Source of the DNA: Kordiimonadales bacterium IMCC3096
Lineage (GTDB): Bacteria > Pseudomonadota > Alphaproteobacteria > Minwuiales > Minwuiaceae
Assembly: GCA_016865035.1 (NCBI GenBank)
Contig: CP018227.1
Coordinates: forward strand, 3,501,501 to 3,565,500
Direction of reading: 5' to 3'
Length of the DNA: 64,000 nucleotides
Translations under genes and position numbers: made by a program
Shown: positions 1 through 8,955 of the stretch, one piece after another
How the letters are laid out: each line of letters begins with the position of its first letter
Position numbering within the stretch: the first letter of the stretch is position 1
Notes under the pieces: model-generated
Seen by the model: only the letters and a program-made list of their open reading frames with translations
Databases searched by the model: none
What the model was told of the DNA's origin: nothing

Positions 1-2147
1 ATTCCGGCGGCGGACATGCGATCAACCCGCGCGTCGCCGGTCAGTACGTAGGCGAGGCGGGTTTCGAGGGCGGCATCGATGACGCCGGGATCAACATTGG
101 CCTGACTGTCCGTTTGCCTGTTGTCTGACCGGCCGCTGTCCTGTGCATGCAGACTGCCCGGCGTGACGAACCCGGAGGCGAGACCCAGCGCCAGTCCGAT
201 GGGCAGGGCGTAGGCGAGGCGGCGCATGTTCAGCATCCCGCGCAGCGCCAGCGCCACCAGCGCGTCCACCAGCAGCAGGATCAGGGCGGCGGTCAGCAGC
301 CATGGGCCGATGTCCAGTTCCGGTCGGGCGCCGACAACCCCGCGTGCGACACCTGACGGCAGCGCCTGAAGTGGCTGGGGTTCCGTCGCGCTGGTTCCGA
401 CGTTGAGCGCACGCAGGCTTGGGCGGGTGCCATACAGGCCCGGTGGGCTGGCAGGTCCGACGACGGTTGCGGACAGCGCCGCCTCCTGCACGGCGCGCAC
501 ACCGACCCGCGGATCGGTGCGTCGTCCCAGTCCGTCAAGGGTGACGGCGGGTTCCAGCATGCGTTCGGCGTTCGCCGTGGATTCGATGCCGATCGACAGC
601 GAACTCAGCCGTCTCAGCATGTCAACGAACAGGCCGGAGAGCGGCAGGTTCGACCAGTCCGTATTGGCGGTCGTATGGACCAGCACAAGCCAGCCGTCCC
701 CGCGCCGTTCGGCGGTGACCAGCGGCGTGCCATCGACCAGACTTGCCCAGGTCTTCTCAGGCAGGTCCAGAGTGGGCTCTGCCAGGACCTGGCGCTGGAT
801 CACCACGTCGCGCGGAATGGGCAGGCCGGCGAAGGGACTGTCCTCCGGGAAGGGCGCCATGCGGGCCGGCTCGGCCCAGCTCATGGTGCCTTCCAGGCTG
901 CGACCGCCGCTGCGGAGCCGGACCGGCACCAGTTCGCCTGCGTTCTCCGCCAGTTTCGGTCCCGCGAACCTGACGAGTACGCCACCCCTTTCGATCCAGT
1001 CGCTCAGCCGCAACTGGTCGCCGGCAACCAGGCGCCCGAAATCAGGCAGCATCAGGATGGAGAGGGGGGTGTCGAGCAGGTCACTGACGACACCTTCCCT
1101 GATTTCCGCGAATGGCAGCAACGCGCGCTTCAGATAATAGAGGTCGGCCAGCAGTGGCTGCGCCTGTTCCTGGGAGGGGTTGCCGCTCAGGCCGACCCGG
1201 AAGCGACGAAGGCCGGAATCGATCAGACTGACGGTCGCGGCACTCTGGCGTCCCTCGATCTCCAGCCGCTGGATGGCGTTCATCGCTTCCAGCGGCAGGG
1301 TTTCGTCGAAGGACAGGCTGGTTTCACCTGCAGCGAATGTCAGTTCCCGTCGGAACAGGACCCCGCCATCACCACCCGTGGCGCGCAAGGCCAGGGTTTC
1401 CGGCTGCTCGGCCAGATCACGTTCGATCACCACTTCCAGCCGGGTGCCGCTGCCGGTGGGGGAGCGGAGCAGCATGACGCTGCGGGTCGCATCGCGTCCG
1501 AGGACGGTCAGCGGTCCAAGTCTGCGGGCGACTTCGATCAGTTGCGTATCGGCTTCGGAGGCAATGCCGTCCGAGATCCAGTAGACATTCGCTGACCGCT
1601 CCAGACTGACCGTGCCCAGGGCGGCCACGGCTGCGGCGCGATCCGGTGCCCAGGGGCGGGGCTGCAGGCCGCCGATCGTGGCCAGGGCCTCCTCTGCGGT
1701 GCCGAGGCGTGCCACGGGACCGGTGCCGTCTTCCGAAGCAGTGGTCCGCAGCAGCAGCACGTTGCGGTCCTGCCTGCGGGCGCGGCGCGCGATGTCCGTC
1801 ATGCTCGCCACCTGGTCATCCCAGGACTGGGCGGCGGCCCAGCCGTCATCGACGATCAGCACGACCGGGCCCGGTGTCTCGAAGGTGCTGCCGGGGTTCA
1901 GGACCGGCTTGGCGAGGGCCAGCACGATCAGTGCCGCGATCAGCAACCGCAACAGCAGCAGCCACCATGGTGTCCGGGCCGGTGTCTCCTCCGTCCGGGC
2001 CATGTCGAAGATCAGCCGGGCCGGTGGAAAGGAAACCAGTTCCGGCGCGGGTGGGGTGGCACGCAGCAGCAGCCAGATCACCGGCAGCGCGGCGAGACCC
2101 AGCAGCAGCCAGGGGTAGGCGAAGGTGATGGCGGCAAGGGCACTCAT
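1..2147 (-). CDS. BatA-type N-terminal / DUF4159 membrane protein, 3' end outside window
   Basis: About 715 residues are visible before the left edge. The N-terminus is BatA-like: a membrane segment at residues 8-28, the FPPARLI motif near 46, and a second segment near 65-85. A von Willebrand A-like region follows (VVLIVDDGW, near 110). Two more hydrophobic segments precede LAYVLTGDARVDRMSAAG, which marks the start of a DUF4159 domain. The ATG at 2147 overlaps the DUF58 stop by four bases, so it is the third gene of a MoxR-DUF58-BatA/DUF4159 operon. In such operons MoxR is thought to act as a chaperone with the other members in envelope stress or metal/cofactor insertion. No specific substrate can be inferred. 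Confidence 0.85.
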   Translation of the reverse strand, partial: MSALAAITFAYPWLLLGLAALPVIWLLLRATPPAPELVSFPPARLIFDMARTEETPARTPWWLLLLRLLIAALIVLALAKPVLNPGSTFETPGPVVLIVDDGWAAAQSWDDQVASMTDIARRARRQDRNVLLLRTTASEDGTGPVARLGTAEEALATIGGLQPRPWAPDRAAAVAALGTVSLERSANVYWISDGIASEADTQLIEVARRLGPLTVLGRDATRSVMLLRSPTGSGTRLEVVIERDLAEQPETLALRATGGDGGVLFRRELTFAAGETSLSFDETLPLEAMNAIQRLEIEGRQSAATVSLIDSGLRRFRVGLSGNPSQEQAQPLLADLYYLKRALLPFAEIREGVVSDLLDTPLSILMLPDFGRLVAGDQLRLSDWIERGGVLVRFAGPKLAENAGELVPVRLRSGGRSLEGTMSWAEPARMAPFPEDSPFAGLPIPRDVVIQRQVLAEPTLDLPEKTWASLVDGTPLVTAERRGDGWLVLVHTTANTDWSNLPLSGLFVDMLRRLSSLSIGIESTANAERMLEPAVTLDGLGRRTDPRVGVRAVQEAALSATVVGPASPPGLYGTRPSLRALNVGTSATEPQPLQALPSGVARGVVGARPELDIGPWLLTAALILLLVDALVALALRGMLNMRRLAYALPIGLALGLASGFVTPGSLHAQDSGRSDNRQTDSQANVDPGVIDAALETRLAYVLTGDARVDRMSAAG

Positions 2148-3070
2148 CTGCGCGCGTTGCCCGAAATGGCCTGATAGAGCGCCAGCAGTGCGGTCTGCGG
2201 AGGCTGATCGGTATGGTGCAGCCCGTGGGTCCAGCCGGCGTTTCGCGCGATCTGGCGCAGCGCCACCTCGCGCTCGTCCACCCGGCGGGCGAAGGTGTCG
2301 CGCAGATCCTCCGCGCGACCCACCAGGACATTGCCTTCACCTTCGGGGCCGACAAACCGGACCCTGCCGGAATAGGGCAGGCGGTGTTCGGCAGGATCCA
2401 TGATCTGCAGCAGATGACCGGCAACACCGGCGGCGGAGAACTGGCGCAGGAAGTCGCGCACATCGTCCAGCGGTGTCAGGAAGTCACCGATCAGCACCAC
2501 CTGCGCGAAACGCGGCAGGTTGGCGGGCGGCGGCAGGCTGTGGTGGTCCTCCACCAGTCCCCGGCTGATCGCCAGCGCGTAGTCCTCCAGCAGGGCGCGG
2601 GAAGAGCCCGGCGGGTGGTCGAGCCCCAGAAACGCGACCCGCTCCCCACCTCTCAGCAGCAGTGATGCCAGCGCCATCAGCAACAGGGTGGCGCGGCGCA
2701 GTTTCGTCGTCTGGCCGAGGTGGGAACGGAAATCCATCGAGTCGGAACCGTCGCGCCACAGCCACACCGCCTGCGCCGCCTCCCACTCGTTCTGCCGGAC
2801 GTAGGTCGGTACGCGTTTCGCGGACTGTCGCCAGTCGATGGAGGTTGCGGGATCGCCCTGCTGGTAGCGGCGGAACTGCCAGAAGCTTTCGCCATCACCG
2901 ACCCGACGCCGCCCGTGAACGCCCTGGCTGACGGTCTGCGCCACACGCTCCGCCTCCACCATCAGCGGCGGCATGGCGTCGGCCAGCCGGTCCGCGCGGT
3001 TGCGCAGCCGGGGATCGAAGCGGCTGGAACCCTGGTTCCCGGTTCTCAATGTCCTGGGGTCAAGCGCCAT
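2144..3070 (-). CDS. DUF58 domain protein
   Basis: This 308-residue protein carries the DUF58 signature: GESFWQFRRYQQGDP at about residues 60-74, then DWRQSAK. The part after the motif resembles a vWA fold, including WLWRDGSDSMDF in the place of a degenerate MIDAS. DUF58 proteins are encoded beside MoxR ATPases and are presumed partners of them. The gene starts 10 bases after the moxR stop and overlaps the next gene by four bases, which indicates translational coupling. It has no signal peptide or membrane segment and is probably cytoplasmic or membrane-associated through its partners. Confidence 0.9.
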   Translation of the reverse strand: MALDPRTLRTGNQGSSRFDPRLRNRADRLADAMPPLMVEAERVAQTVSQGVHGRRRVGDGESFWQFRRYQQGDPATSIDWRQSAKRVPTYVRQNEWEAAQAVWLWRDGSDSMDFRSHLGQTTKLRRATLLLMALASLLLRGGERVAFLGLDHPPGSSRALLEDYALAISRGLVEDHHSLPPPANLPRFAQVVLIGDFLTPLDDVRDFLRQFSAAGVAGHLLQIMDPAEHRLPYSGRVRFVGPEGEGNVLVGRAEDLRDTFARRVDEREVALRQIARNAGWTHGLHHTDQPPQTALLALYQAISGNARR

Positions 3071-3080
3071 ATGCCTGGAT

Positions 3081-4076
3081 TCAGATCCTGTCGATCAGCC
3101 GCTGGATGATGTTCTCCACCGTGATGCCGTCGGCACGGGCCGCGAAGTTGACCGCCATGCGGTGCCTCAGGATCGGCGGGGCCAGCGCCGCCACATCGTC
3201 GGCGGAGGGGGCGAAGCGTCCGTCCAGCATGGCCCGCGCCCGAACGGCAAGCATCAGCGCCTGACTGGCGCGCGGGCCAGGTCCCCAGGCGACGTGATTG
3301 CGCACGTCATCCAGCTCGGTCTCCTCCGGCCGGCCATTGCGGACCAGCTTCAGGATGCTCTCGACCACGGCCTCGCCCACCGGCAGGCGGCGGACAAGGC
3401 GCTGGGCATGCAGCAGTTCGTCAGCGGTCATCACCATCGGCGGTTCCGCCTCATCGGCACCGGTGGTGGCCAGCAGCATCCGCCGCTCCGCCTCCATGTC
3501 CGGGTAGGGGACGTTCACCTGCATGAAGAAGCGATCGAGCTGGGCCTCGGGCAGGGGATAGGTGCCTTCCTGTTCCAGGGGGTTCTGCGTGGCCAGGACA
3601 TGGAACGGACGCGGCAGGTCATGCCGTTCCCCGGCGACCGACACGTGATATTCCTGCATGGCCTGCAGCAGCGCCGACTGGGTACGCGGGCTGGCACGGT
3701 TGATCTCGTCAGCCATCAGCAGCTGGCAGAACACCGGCCCCTTGATGAAGCGGAAGCTGCGGCGACCATTGTCGCTTTCCTCCAGCACCTCGGAACCGAG
3801 GATGTCCGCAGGCATCACGTCCGGCGTGAACTGCACGCGGCGGCTGTCGAGCGACAGCACCTTGCCCAGCGTGACCACCAGTTTGGTCTTTGCCAGACCG
3901 GGTACACCGATCAAGAGGACATGACCGCCGGAAAACAGGGTGATCAGCGTCTCGTCGATCACTGACTGCTGTCCGAAGATGACCTGTCCGACTGACTCGC
4001 GGATCTGCCGGGCCTTGGCGCCGAGCGTTTCCACTTCCTGGGCGAAGGCCTCGCCCGCTTCACTGACGTTTTGCAT
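3081..4076 (-). CDS. MoxR family AAA+ ATPase
   Basis: A 331-residue AAA+ ATPase. Walker A is GVPGLAKTK (near residue 50), Walker B is LMADEINRASPR, and LATQNPLEQEGTYPLPEAQL is the MoxR-specific sensor region. The C-terminus forms the lid domain. The open frame extends further upstream, but the ATG at 4076 (MQNVSEAG) gives the normal MoxR length, and the upstream part looks non-coding. It is the first gene of the three-gene minus-strand operon and is divergent from the DUF1285 gene. MoxR proteins are predicted to remodel or mature partner complexes using ATP. Confidence 0.93.
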   Translation of the reverse strand: MQNVSEAGEAFAQEVETLGAKARQIRESVGQVIFGQQSVIDETLITLFSGGHVLLIGVPGLAKTKLVVTLGKVLSLDSRRVQFTPDVMPADILGSEVLEESDNGRRSFRFIKGPVFCQLLMADEINRASPRTQSALLQAMQEYHVSVAGERHDLPRPFHVLATQNPLEQEGTYPLPEAQLDRFFMQVNVPYPDMEAERRMLLATTGADEAEPPMVMTADELLHAQRLVRRLPVGEAVVESILKLVRNGRPEETELDDVRNHVAWGPGPRASQALMLAVRARAMLDGRFAPSADDVAALAPPILRHRMAVNFAARADGITVENIIQRLIDRI

Positions 4077-4188
4077 ACCGGAGACTATATTGGGCGTTGC
4101 GGCAGTGCGAAACGAAATCCCGCGCTGTTGCACAATTCCGTCGAACACAAATGTGCTATCCATGCCGAACAGGGAGAGGAGTTCGCAC

Positions 4189-4818
4189 TTGGCCGAACGT
4201 GGTAACGACAAACCCCATCTGGATATCGCCGATCTGGCGGAGCGCATGTCAGCGTCTGCGGGGCGCGGCTATCCGCCCGTGGACCAGTGGCACCCGGAAC
4301 ATGAGGGCGTCATCGACATGCGCATCACGGCTGACGGGACCTGGCTCTATCAGGGGTCCCCGATTCAGCGCGCAGCCATGGTGCGCCTGTTCTCCACCGT
4401 CCTGCGGCGTGACGAAGACGGACACCATTACCTGGTCACACCGGCGGAAAAGCAGCGAATCACCGTCGACGTGGCCCCGCTGCACATCGTCGAGATGTTC
4501 CGGGAAGGCTCGGGTGAGGGCCAGAAGATTGCTTTCCGCACGCTCACCGACGACATGGTGGTGCTGGACGCCGCGCATCGCCTGCGGGTGGAGGTCGATC
4601 CGGAGAGCGGGGAGCCGACCCCCCTGGTGCCGGTGCGGGGCAATCTGCAGGCGATCATCCTGCGGTCGGTCTTCTATGATCTGGTCGATATTGCCGAGGA
4701 GCGGGAAGTGGAGGGCGTGACGGTGCAGGGCGTGATGAGTGAAGGGGTCTTTCACATCATCGGTCGCCTGGACGGCACGCCACACCTCGGGCAGCCGGAA
4801 GGGGACAAGGGCAAATGA
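4189..4818 (+). CDS. DUF1285 domain protein
   Basis: A 209-residue protein of the DUF1285 family. The conserved core includes WLYQGSPIQRAAMVRLFSTV and YLVTPAEKQRI. The start chosen is TTG 4189, because AGGGAGAGGAG at 4171-4181 lies about 8 bases upstream. An in-frame ATG at 4162 is possible but lacks a good ribosome site. It overlaps the Nudix gene by ATGA, as in many alphaproteobacteria where DUF1285, CoA pyrophosphatase and DUF6111 are neighbours. The function is unknown. Structures of the family show two small domains, suggesting ligand binding, but nothing here identifies the ligand. Confidence 0.85.
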   Translation: MAERGNDKPHLDIADLAERMSASAGRGYPPVDQWHPEHEGVIDMRITADGTWLYQGSPIQRAAMVRLFSTVLRRDEDGHHYLVTPAEKQRITVDVAPLHIVEMFREGSGEGQKIAFRTLTDDMVVLDAAHRLRVEVDPESGEPTPLVPVRGNLQAIILRSVFYDLVDIAEEREVEGVTVQGVMSEGVFHIIGRLDGTPHLGQPEGDKGK

Positions 4819-5429
4819 GGCCTGACGATATTCGCGCGCGACTGATGCAGCCTGTCCGGTCCGAATGGGGACATTCCGATTATGATCTGACGCCGGACGC
4901 GCGCCCGGACGAGAAGCCGCTGAAGCCTGCCGCGGTGCTGGTGCCGATCATCGACCGTCCGGAAGGACCAACCGTTCTGCTGACCCGACGGACGGCACAT
5001 CTGTCGTCCCATGCCGGGCAGATCAGCTTCCCCGGTGGCCGCGCCGAGCCGGAAGATCCTTCGCCCGAGGTCACCGCACTGCGGGAGACGGAGGAGGAGG
5101 TCGGGATCGATCGGGAGATCATCGACATCGTCGGGCGGCTGGATACCTATCGCACCGTCACCAACTATGCCGTTACACCCGTTGTCGGCATCGTCAGGCC
5201 CGGCTTTGCCCCCAGTCCGGACCCCTACGAGGTGGCGGAGGTCTTTGAGACGCCGCTAGCCTTCCTGCTCGACAGCCGCAACCACCAGCGGCACTCCGGG
5301 TGGTTCAACGGCACGCCGCGCCGCTGGTGGGCGATGCCGTTCGGCGAATATTACATCTGGGGCGCGACGGCGGGGATGCTGATGAATCTGCATGCCCGGC
5401 TTTCCGACCCGAAACCGGAGGACGCATGA
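4815..5429 (+). CDS. Nudix hydrolase, CoA pyrophosphatase type
   Basis: 204 residues with a Nudix box: FPGGRAEPED followed by ALRETEEEVGI (residues about 73-100), which supplies the metal-binding glutamates. The upstream LLTRRTAHLSSHAGQISFPG matches the CoA/short-chain-acyl-CoA pyrophosphatase subgroup (NudL/YeaB-like), which cleaves CoA to 4'-phosphopantetheine and 3',5'-ADP. The start overlaps the DUF1285 stop, and the stop overlaps the DUF6111 start. Substrate choice rests on subgroup resemblance only. Confidence 0.9.
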   Translation: MRPDDIRARLMQPVRSEWGHSDYDLTPDARPDEKPLKPAAVLVPIIDRPEGPTVLLTRRTAHLSSHAGQISFPGGRAEPEDPSPEVTALRETEEEVGIDREIIDIVGRLDTYRTVTNYAVTPVVGIVRPGFAPSPDPYEVAEVFETPLAFLLDSRNHQRHSGWFNGTPRRWWAMPFGEYYIWGATAGMLMNLHARLSDPKPEDA

Positions 5430-5692
5430 CCAAGATCATCCTGCTGCGGGTACTGCTGTTTCTCGTGCCCTTTGTTCTCTACTGGCTCTACTGGCGTCTG
5501 CTGAAACGCCGGCACGACAAGGGCAAGCCGACCTATCCCGTGGCAGTCCTGGCCATCTGCGGTCTCGTACTGGTCGCGGCCTCCTTCCTCGTCCTGCGGG
5601 CGACGGAGGGGGAGGGCACCGATTCCACCTACGTTCCGCCAAGGTACGAGGACGGAAAGATCGTTCCTGCCCAGAATATCCCGAAGGAATAG
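5426..5692 (+). CDS. DUF6111-like small membrane protein
   Basis: 88 residues with two strongly hydrophobic helices (about residues 3-23 and 38-58), a basic loop between them (KRRHDKGKPTYP) and a polar C-terminus with YVPPRYEDGKIVPAQ. It matches the short inner-membrane DUF6111 family found next to CoA-pyrophosphatase genes in alphaproteobacteria. The ATG at 5426 overlaps the Nudix stop. In relatives the next gene is often the CCA-adding enzyme; here it is a dehydrogenase. Function is unknown. Confidence 0.8.
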   Translation: MTKIILLRVLLFLVPFVLYWLYWRLLKRRHDKGKPTYPVAVLAICGLVLVAASFLVLRATEGEGTDSTYVPPRYEDGKIVPAQNIPKE

Positions 5693-5696
5693 ACCC

Positions 5697-6773
5697 ATGG
5701 CGGCAAACGACACGATCTCCATCGCGGTCCTGCCGGGCGATGGCATCGGACCCGAAGTCACGGCGCCTGCGCTGGATGTGCTGCACGCGGTGGCGGGACG
5801 CCATGGCTTCGGCGTGGACGCCCGGGAACATGGTGCCGGGGCCGGCCACTACCGCGATCACGGCTCGGCCCTGCCGGAGGAGACCATCCGTGCGGTGGAG
5901 AGCGCCGACGCCACGCTGCTGGCCGCCATGGGACTGCCCGACGTGCGCTATGCCGACGGCACCGAGATCGTGCCGCAGATCGACCTGCGGGAGATTTTCG
6001 GCCTCTACGGCGGCGTGCGGCCCATCCGCGCCTGGTTGCCGGAGGCGGTGCCGCTGAAGGACCCGCGCGGGGCGGACATCGATTTCGTGCTGGTGCGGGA
6101 ATCGACGGAAGGACTGTTCGTCGAACGGGGCAAGCGTAACGGGGACGCCGACCATGCCACGGATACCATGCGGATCACGCGGACGGTGTCGGAGAAGCTG
6201 TTTCACTTCTCCTTCCAGCTCGCCCGCCAGCGCCGCAGTCACCTTACCCTGATCGACAAGGCCAACGTGCTGGGGTCGATGGCTTTCTTCCGGGAAGTCT
6301 TCGACGAGGTCGCGGCCGAATATCCCGATGTCACGACCAGCCGCCTCTATGTCGATGCGACGGCGATGCTGATGGTTCAGCGCCCCTGGGACTTCGACGT
6401 CATGGTGACCGAAAACATGTTCGGCGACATCCTTTCGGACCTGGCGGCGGGACTTGTCGGCGGCCTCGGTCTCGCGCCATCGGGCGACATCGGGGACAAG
6501 GTGGCGATCTTCCAGCCGAGCCACGGCACTGCGCCCGACATCATGGGCAAGGGGATCGCCAATCCGCTGGCGACGATCCTGTCCGTTTCGCTGATGCTCG
6601 ACTGGCTGGGACGGCGCCGGGACGATCCGCGCCTGCTGGCCGGTGCGGCGGATATCGAACAGGCGGTGCGCAAGGCCCTTGCTGCCGGTGACGCCACCAC
6701 GGTCGATCTGGGGGGCAAGGTGCGGACCGGGGATGTGGCAAGGGCCGTGATCGCACGGCTCGGCGACAGGTGA
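5697..6773 (+). CDS. Isocitrate/isopropylmalate dehydrogenase family protein
   Basis: 358 residues of the beta-decarboxylating dehydrogenase family. The N-terminal [23 protein letters not shown] (about 131-142), DKANVL, and [20 protein letters not shown] are the substrate- and metal-binding motifs, and [15 protein letters not shown] is the NAD(P) region. Spacing to DUF6111 is 4 bases, and the stop overlaps the next GTG. The sequence does not decide between 3-isopropylmalate, tartrate/malate or another 2-hydroxy acid. Pairing with a Gfo/Idh oxidoreductase rather than leuCD argues against a dedicated leucine-pathway LeuB. Confidence 0.88.
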   Translation: MAANDTISIAVLPGDGIGPEVTAPALDVLHAVAGRHGFGVDAREHGAGAGHYRDHGSALPEETIRAVESADATLLAAMGLPDVRYADGTEIVPQIDLREIFGLYGGVRPIRAWLPEAVPLKDPRGADIDFVLVRESTEGLFVERGKRNGDADHATDTMRITRTVSEKLFHFSFQLARQRRSHLTLIDKANVLGSMAFFREVFDEVAAEYPDVTTSRLYVDATAMLMVQRPWDFDVMVTENMFGDILSDLAAGLVGGLGLAPSGDIGDKVAIFQPSHGTAPDIMGKGIANPLATILSVSLMLDWLGRRRDDPRLLAGAADIEQAVRKALAAGDATTVDLGGKVRTGDVARAVIARLGDR

Positions 6774-7783
6774 CTCAGGTGTTGCGGGTTGCCGGGGTCG
6801 GCGCCGGGTACTTCAGCCAGTTTCACTACAATTCATGGCAACGTATTGATCGCGTTGATCTGGTAGGAGTCTGCGATACCGATTTGGCGAAAGCCGAGGC
6901 GGTTGCGCCGGATCGCGCCTTTGCCTCCGTTTCGGACATGCTGGCTGCCACCGGGATTGATCTGGTGGATGTCATCACACCCCCCGCTGCCCGTCTGGCA
7001 GTGGTGGAGGCGGTGGCTGCAGCAGGCCTGCCGATGATCGTGCAGAAGCCGCTGGCCGACGACCTGATGGCGGCGCAGGAGATTGCCCGTGTCGCCCGTC
7101 GGGCCGGTGTCGCGATGCTGGTGCATGAGAATTTCCGGTTTCAGCCCTGGTACCGGGAGGCGCGGCAACTGCTGGACGCCGGCCTGCTGGGACAGCCGCA
7201 GGGCATCCAGTTCCGGCTGCGGCCAGGTGACGGGCGCGGCCCTGAGGCCTATCTGGCGCGCCAGCCCTATTTCCAGCAGATGCCCCGGTTCCTGATCCAC
7301 GAGACCGCGGTGCATTTCATCGACACCTTCCGCTATCTGATGGGCGAGGTCGGATCGGTCATGGCTGATCTGCGCAGGCTCAATCCTGTCATTGCGGGGG
7401 AGGATGCGGGGATCGTCCTGTTCCGCTTCCGAGACGGCGCAAGCGGCATCTTCGACGGCAACCGGCTGGCAGAGATGGAGGCGCGGAACCCACGCCTCAC
7501 CATGGGGGAGATGCTGCTCGACTGTGCCGAAGCGAGCCTGCGACTGGATGGTAACGGCGGCCTGCACCTGAAGCCCCATGGACAGCCGGAACGACCGCAC
7601 GCCTACGAATGGTCGGACCGGGACTTCGGCGGGGACTGTGTTCATGCCTTCCAGCAACATGCCGTGGCCCATTTCCTGGATGGTGCCAAGGCTGAGACAT
7701 CGGTTGATAAATATCTCCGAAACGTCCGAATTGTCGAAGCAATCTACGAATCTGCAGCCGAAGGTGAGTGGGTGCAGATCTGA
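6770..7783 (+). CDS. Gfo/Idh/MocA family oxidoreductase
   Basis: 337 residues. The N-terminal Rossmann motif [11 protein letters not shown] (9-19) binds NAD(P). The family's EKP motif appears as QKP (residues 92-94), with the catalytic-site lysine kept. The C-terminal alpha/beta domain includes [14 protein letters not shown], typical of this family. The GTG start overlaps the previous stop (GTGA), so the two dehydrogenases are probably translationally coupled. Substrates in this family are sugars, inositols or their acids; none is indicated here. Confidence 0.88.
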   Translation: MTQVLRVAGVGAGYFSQFHYNSWQRIDRVDLVGVCDTDLAKAEAVAPDRAFASVSDMLAATGIDLVDVITPPAARLAVVEAVAAAGLPMIVQKPLADDLMAAQEIARVARRAGVAMLVHENFRFQPWYREARQLLDAGLLGQPQGIQFRLRPGDGRGPEAYLARQPYFQQMPRFLIHETAVHFIDTFRYLMGEVGSVMADLRRLNPVIAGEDAGIVLFRFRDGASGIFDGNRLAEMEARNPRLTMGEMLLDCAEASLRLDGNGGLHLKPHGQPERPHAYEWSDRDFGGDCVHAFQQHAVAHFLDGAKAETSVDKYLRNVRIVEAIYESAAEGEWVQI

Positions 7784-7790
7784 TCCTGCG

Positions 7791-8951
7791 TCAGGTGCGC
7801 CGGACCCGTGACAGCCAGTAGATTCCCCCGCCGGCGAGCAGCCCCCAGAAGGCCCCGCTGACGCCTGCGAAGGTCAGGCCCGATGCGGTGACGATGAAGG
7901 TCACGATCGCGGCCTGACGGTCCCGTTCCTCCTTCACCGCGCCCATCACCGCGCCGCCGAACGCGCCCAGCAGTGCCAGCCCGGCCACGGCCTCGATCAG
8001 GACGGGCGGTGCCGCATTGACCAGCGCCGTCGCTCCACCGGCGAACAGACCGAACAGGATGTAGAACACACCGGCCACGATGGCCGCCCAGTAGCGCCGC
8101 GCCGGATCGGGATGCGCATCCTTGCCGGCACAGAGGGCGGCGGTGATGGCCGCCAGATTGACCGCATGGCCACCGAATGGTGCCCCGATCAGGCTGAAGA
8201 TGCCGGTGGCCGTGAACAGGGGACCGGGCGCGGGGCGATAGTCATTGACGTTCAGCACCGCGATTCCGGGGATGTTCTGCGAGGCCATGGTCACGATGAA
8301 CAGAGGTACCGCCAGACCCAGCGCCGCGAGCGAGAAATCCGGCATGACGAAGATCGGTTCGGGGACGATGGCCGACATCGGGATCGGTGGCAGCTCGATC
8401 ACCAGAATCAGCAGGCCGAGCGCGACCGCCACTGCTGCGGGAACCGCAAGCAGGGGCCGGAACCGGGCCACCAGCGCCCAGACGAGAAAGATCGCCAGGC
8501 CGCTGACCGGTTCCTCTGCCACCGCCCTGACCGGGGCGAGGCAGAGGCCCAGCAGGACACCGGCGAGCATCGCGTTGGCCAGGGGCGCGGGGATCCGCGC
8601 GACCGCATTGCCGAGCGGTCGCCAGAGTCCGGCCAGAATGATCATCAGCGCGGAGATGATGAAGGCGGCGACAGCGGTGGCGAAACCACCCTCCACCGCG
8701 GCGGAGGTGGCGAGCAGGGCGGCACCGGGCGTCGACCAGGCGATGCTGATCGGCATGCGGTAGCGCAGGCTGAGCATGATGGCCGAAACACCCATCGCGA
8801 ACGACAGCGCCATCAGGCCGGAGGCCGCCTGCGTCGGGCTTGCGCCGATGCCGCTGAGGCCTGCCAGCACCACGGCAAACGAACTGGCGCAGCCAACGAA
8901 GGCCGACAGCATTCCGGCGCTGGCCGCCTGCAGACTGAATCCACGAAACAT
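7791..8951 (-). CDS. benE: BenE-type benzoate/H+ symporter family transporter
   Basis: 386 residues, very hydrophobic, with about 10-12 predicted membrane helices. Family features include the N-terminal FSLQAASAGMLSAFVGCASSF and the region SQNIPGIAVLNVNDYRPAPGP. The start at 8951 (MFRGFSL) gives the normal BenE length; the open frame upstream of it lies in the deacetylase gene. It follows the deacetylase by 4 bases and ends 7 bases from the convergent Gfo/Idh gene. No benzoate catabolic genes are nearby, so the real substrate is uncertain. Confidence 0.85.
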   Translation of the reverse strand: MFRGFSLQAASAGMLSAFVGCASSFAVVLAGLSGIGASPTQAASGLMALSFAMGVSAIMLSLRYRMPISIAWSTPGAALLATSAAVEGGFATAVAAFIISALMIILAGLWRPLGNAVARIPAPLANAMLAGVLLGLCLAPVRAVAEEPVSGLAIFLVWALVARFRPLLAVPAAVAVALGLLILVIELPPIPMSAIVPEPIFVMPDFSLAALGLAVPLFIVTMASQNIPGIAVLNVNDYRPAPGPLFTATGIFSLIGAPFGGHAVNLAAITAALCAGKDAHPDPARRYWAAIVAGVFYILFGLFAGGATALVNAAPPVLIEAVAGLALLGAFGGAVMGAVKEERDRQAAIVTFIVTASGLTFAGVSGAFWGLLAGGGIYWLSRVRRT

Positions 8952-8955
8952 CCGC

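Noticed and set aside
91-2463. Several plus- and minus-strand open frames over the BatA/DUF4159 and DUF58 genes
   Set aside because: They are in other phases of clearly family-assigned genes and have arginine/proline/alanine-rich compositions typical of high-GC shadows.
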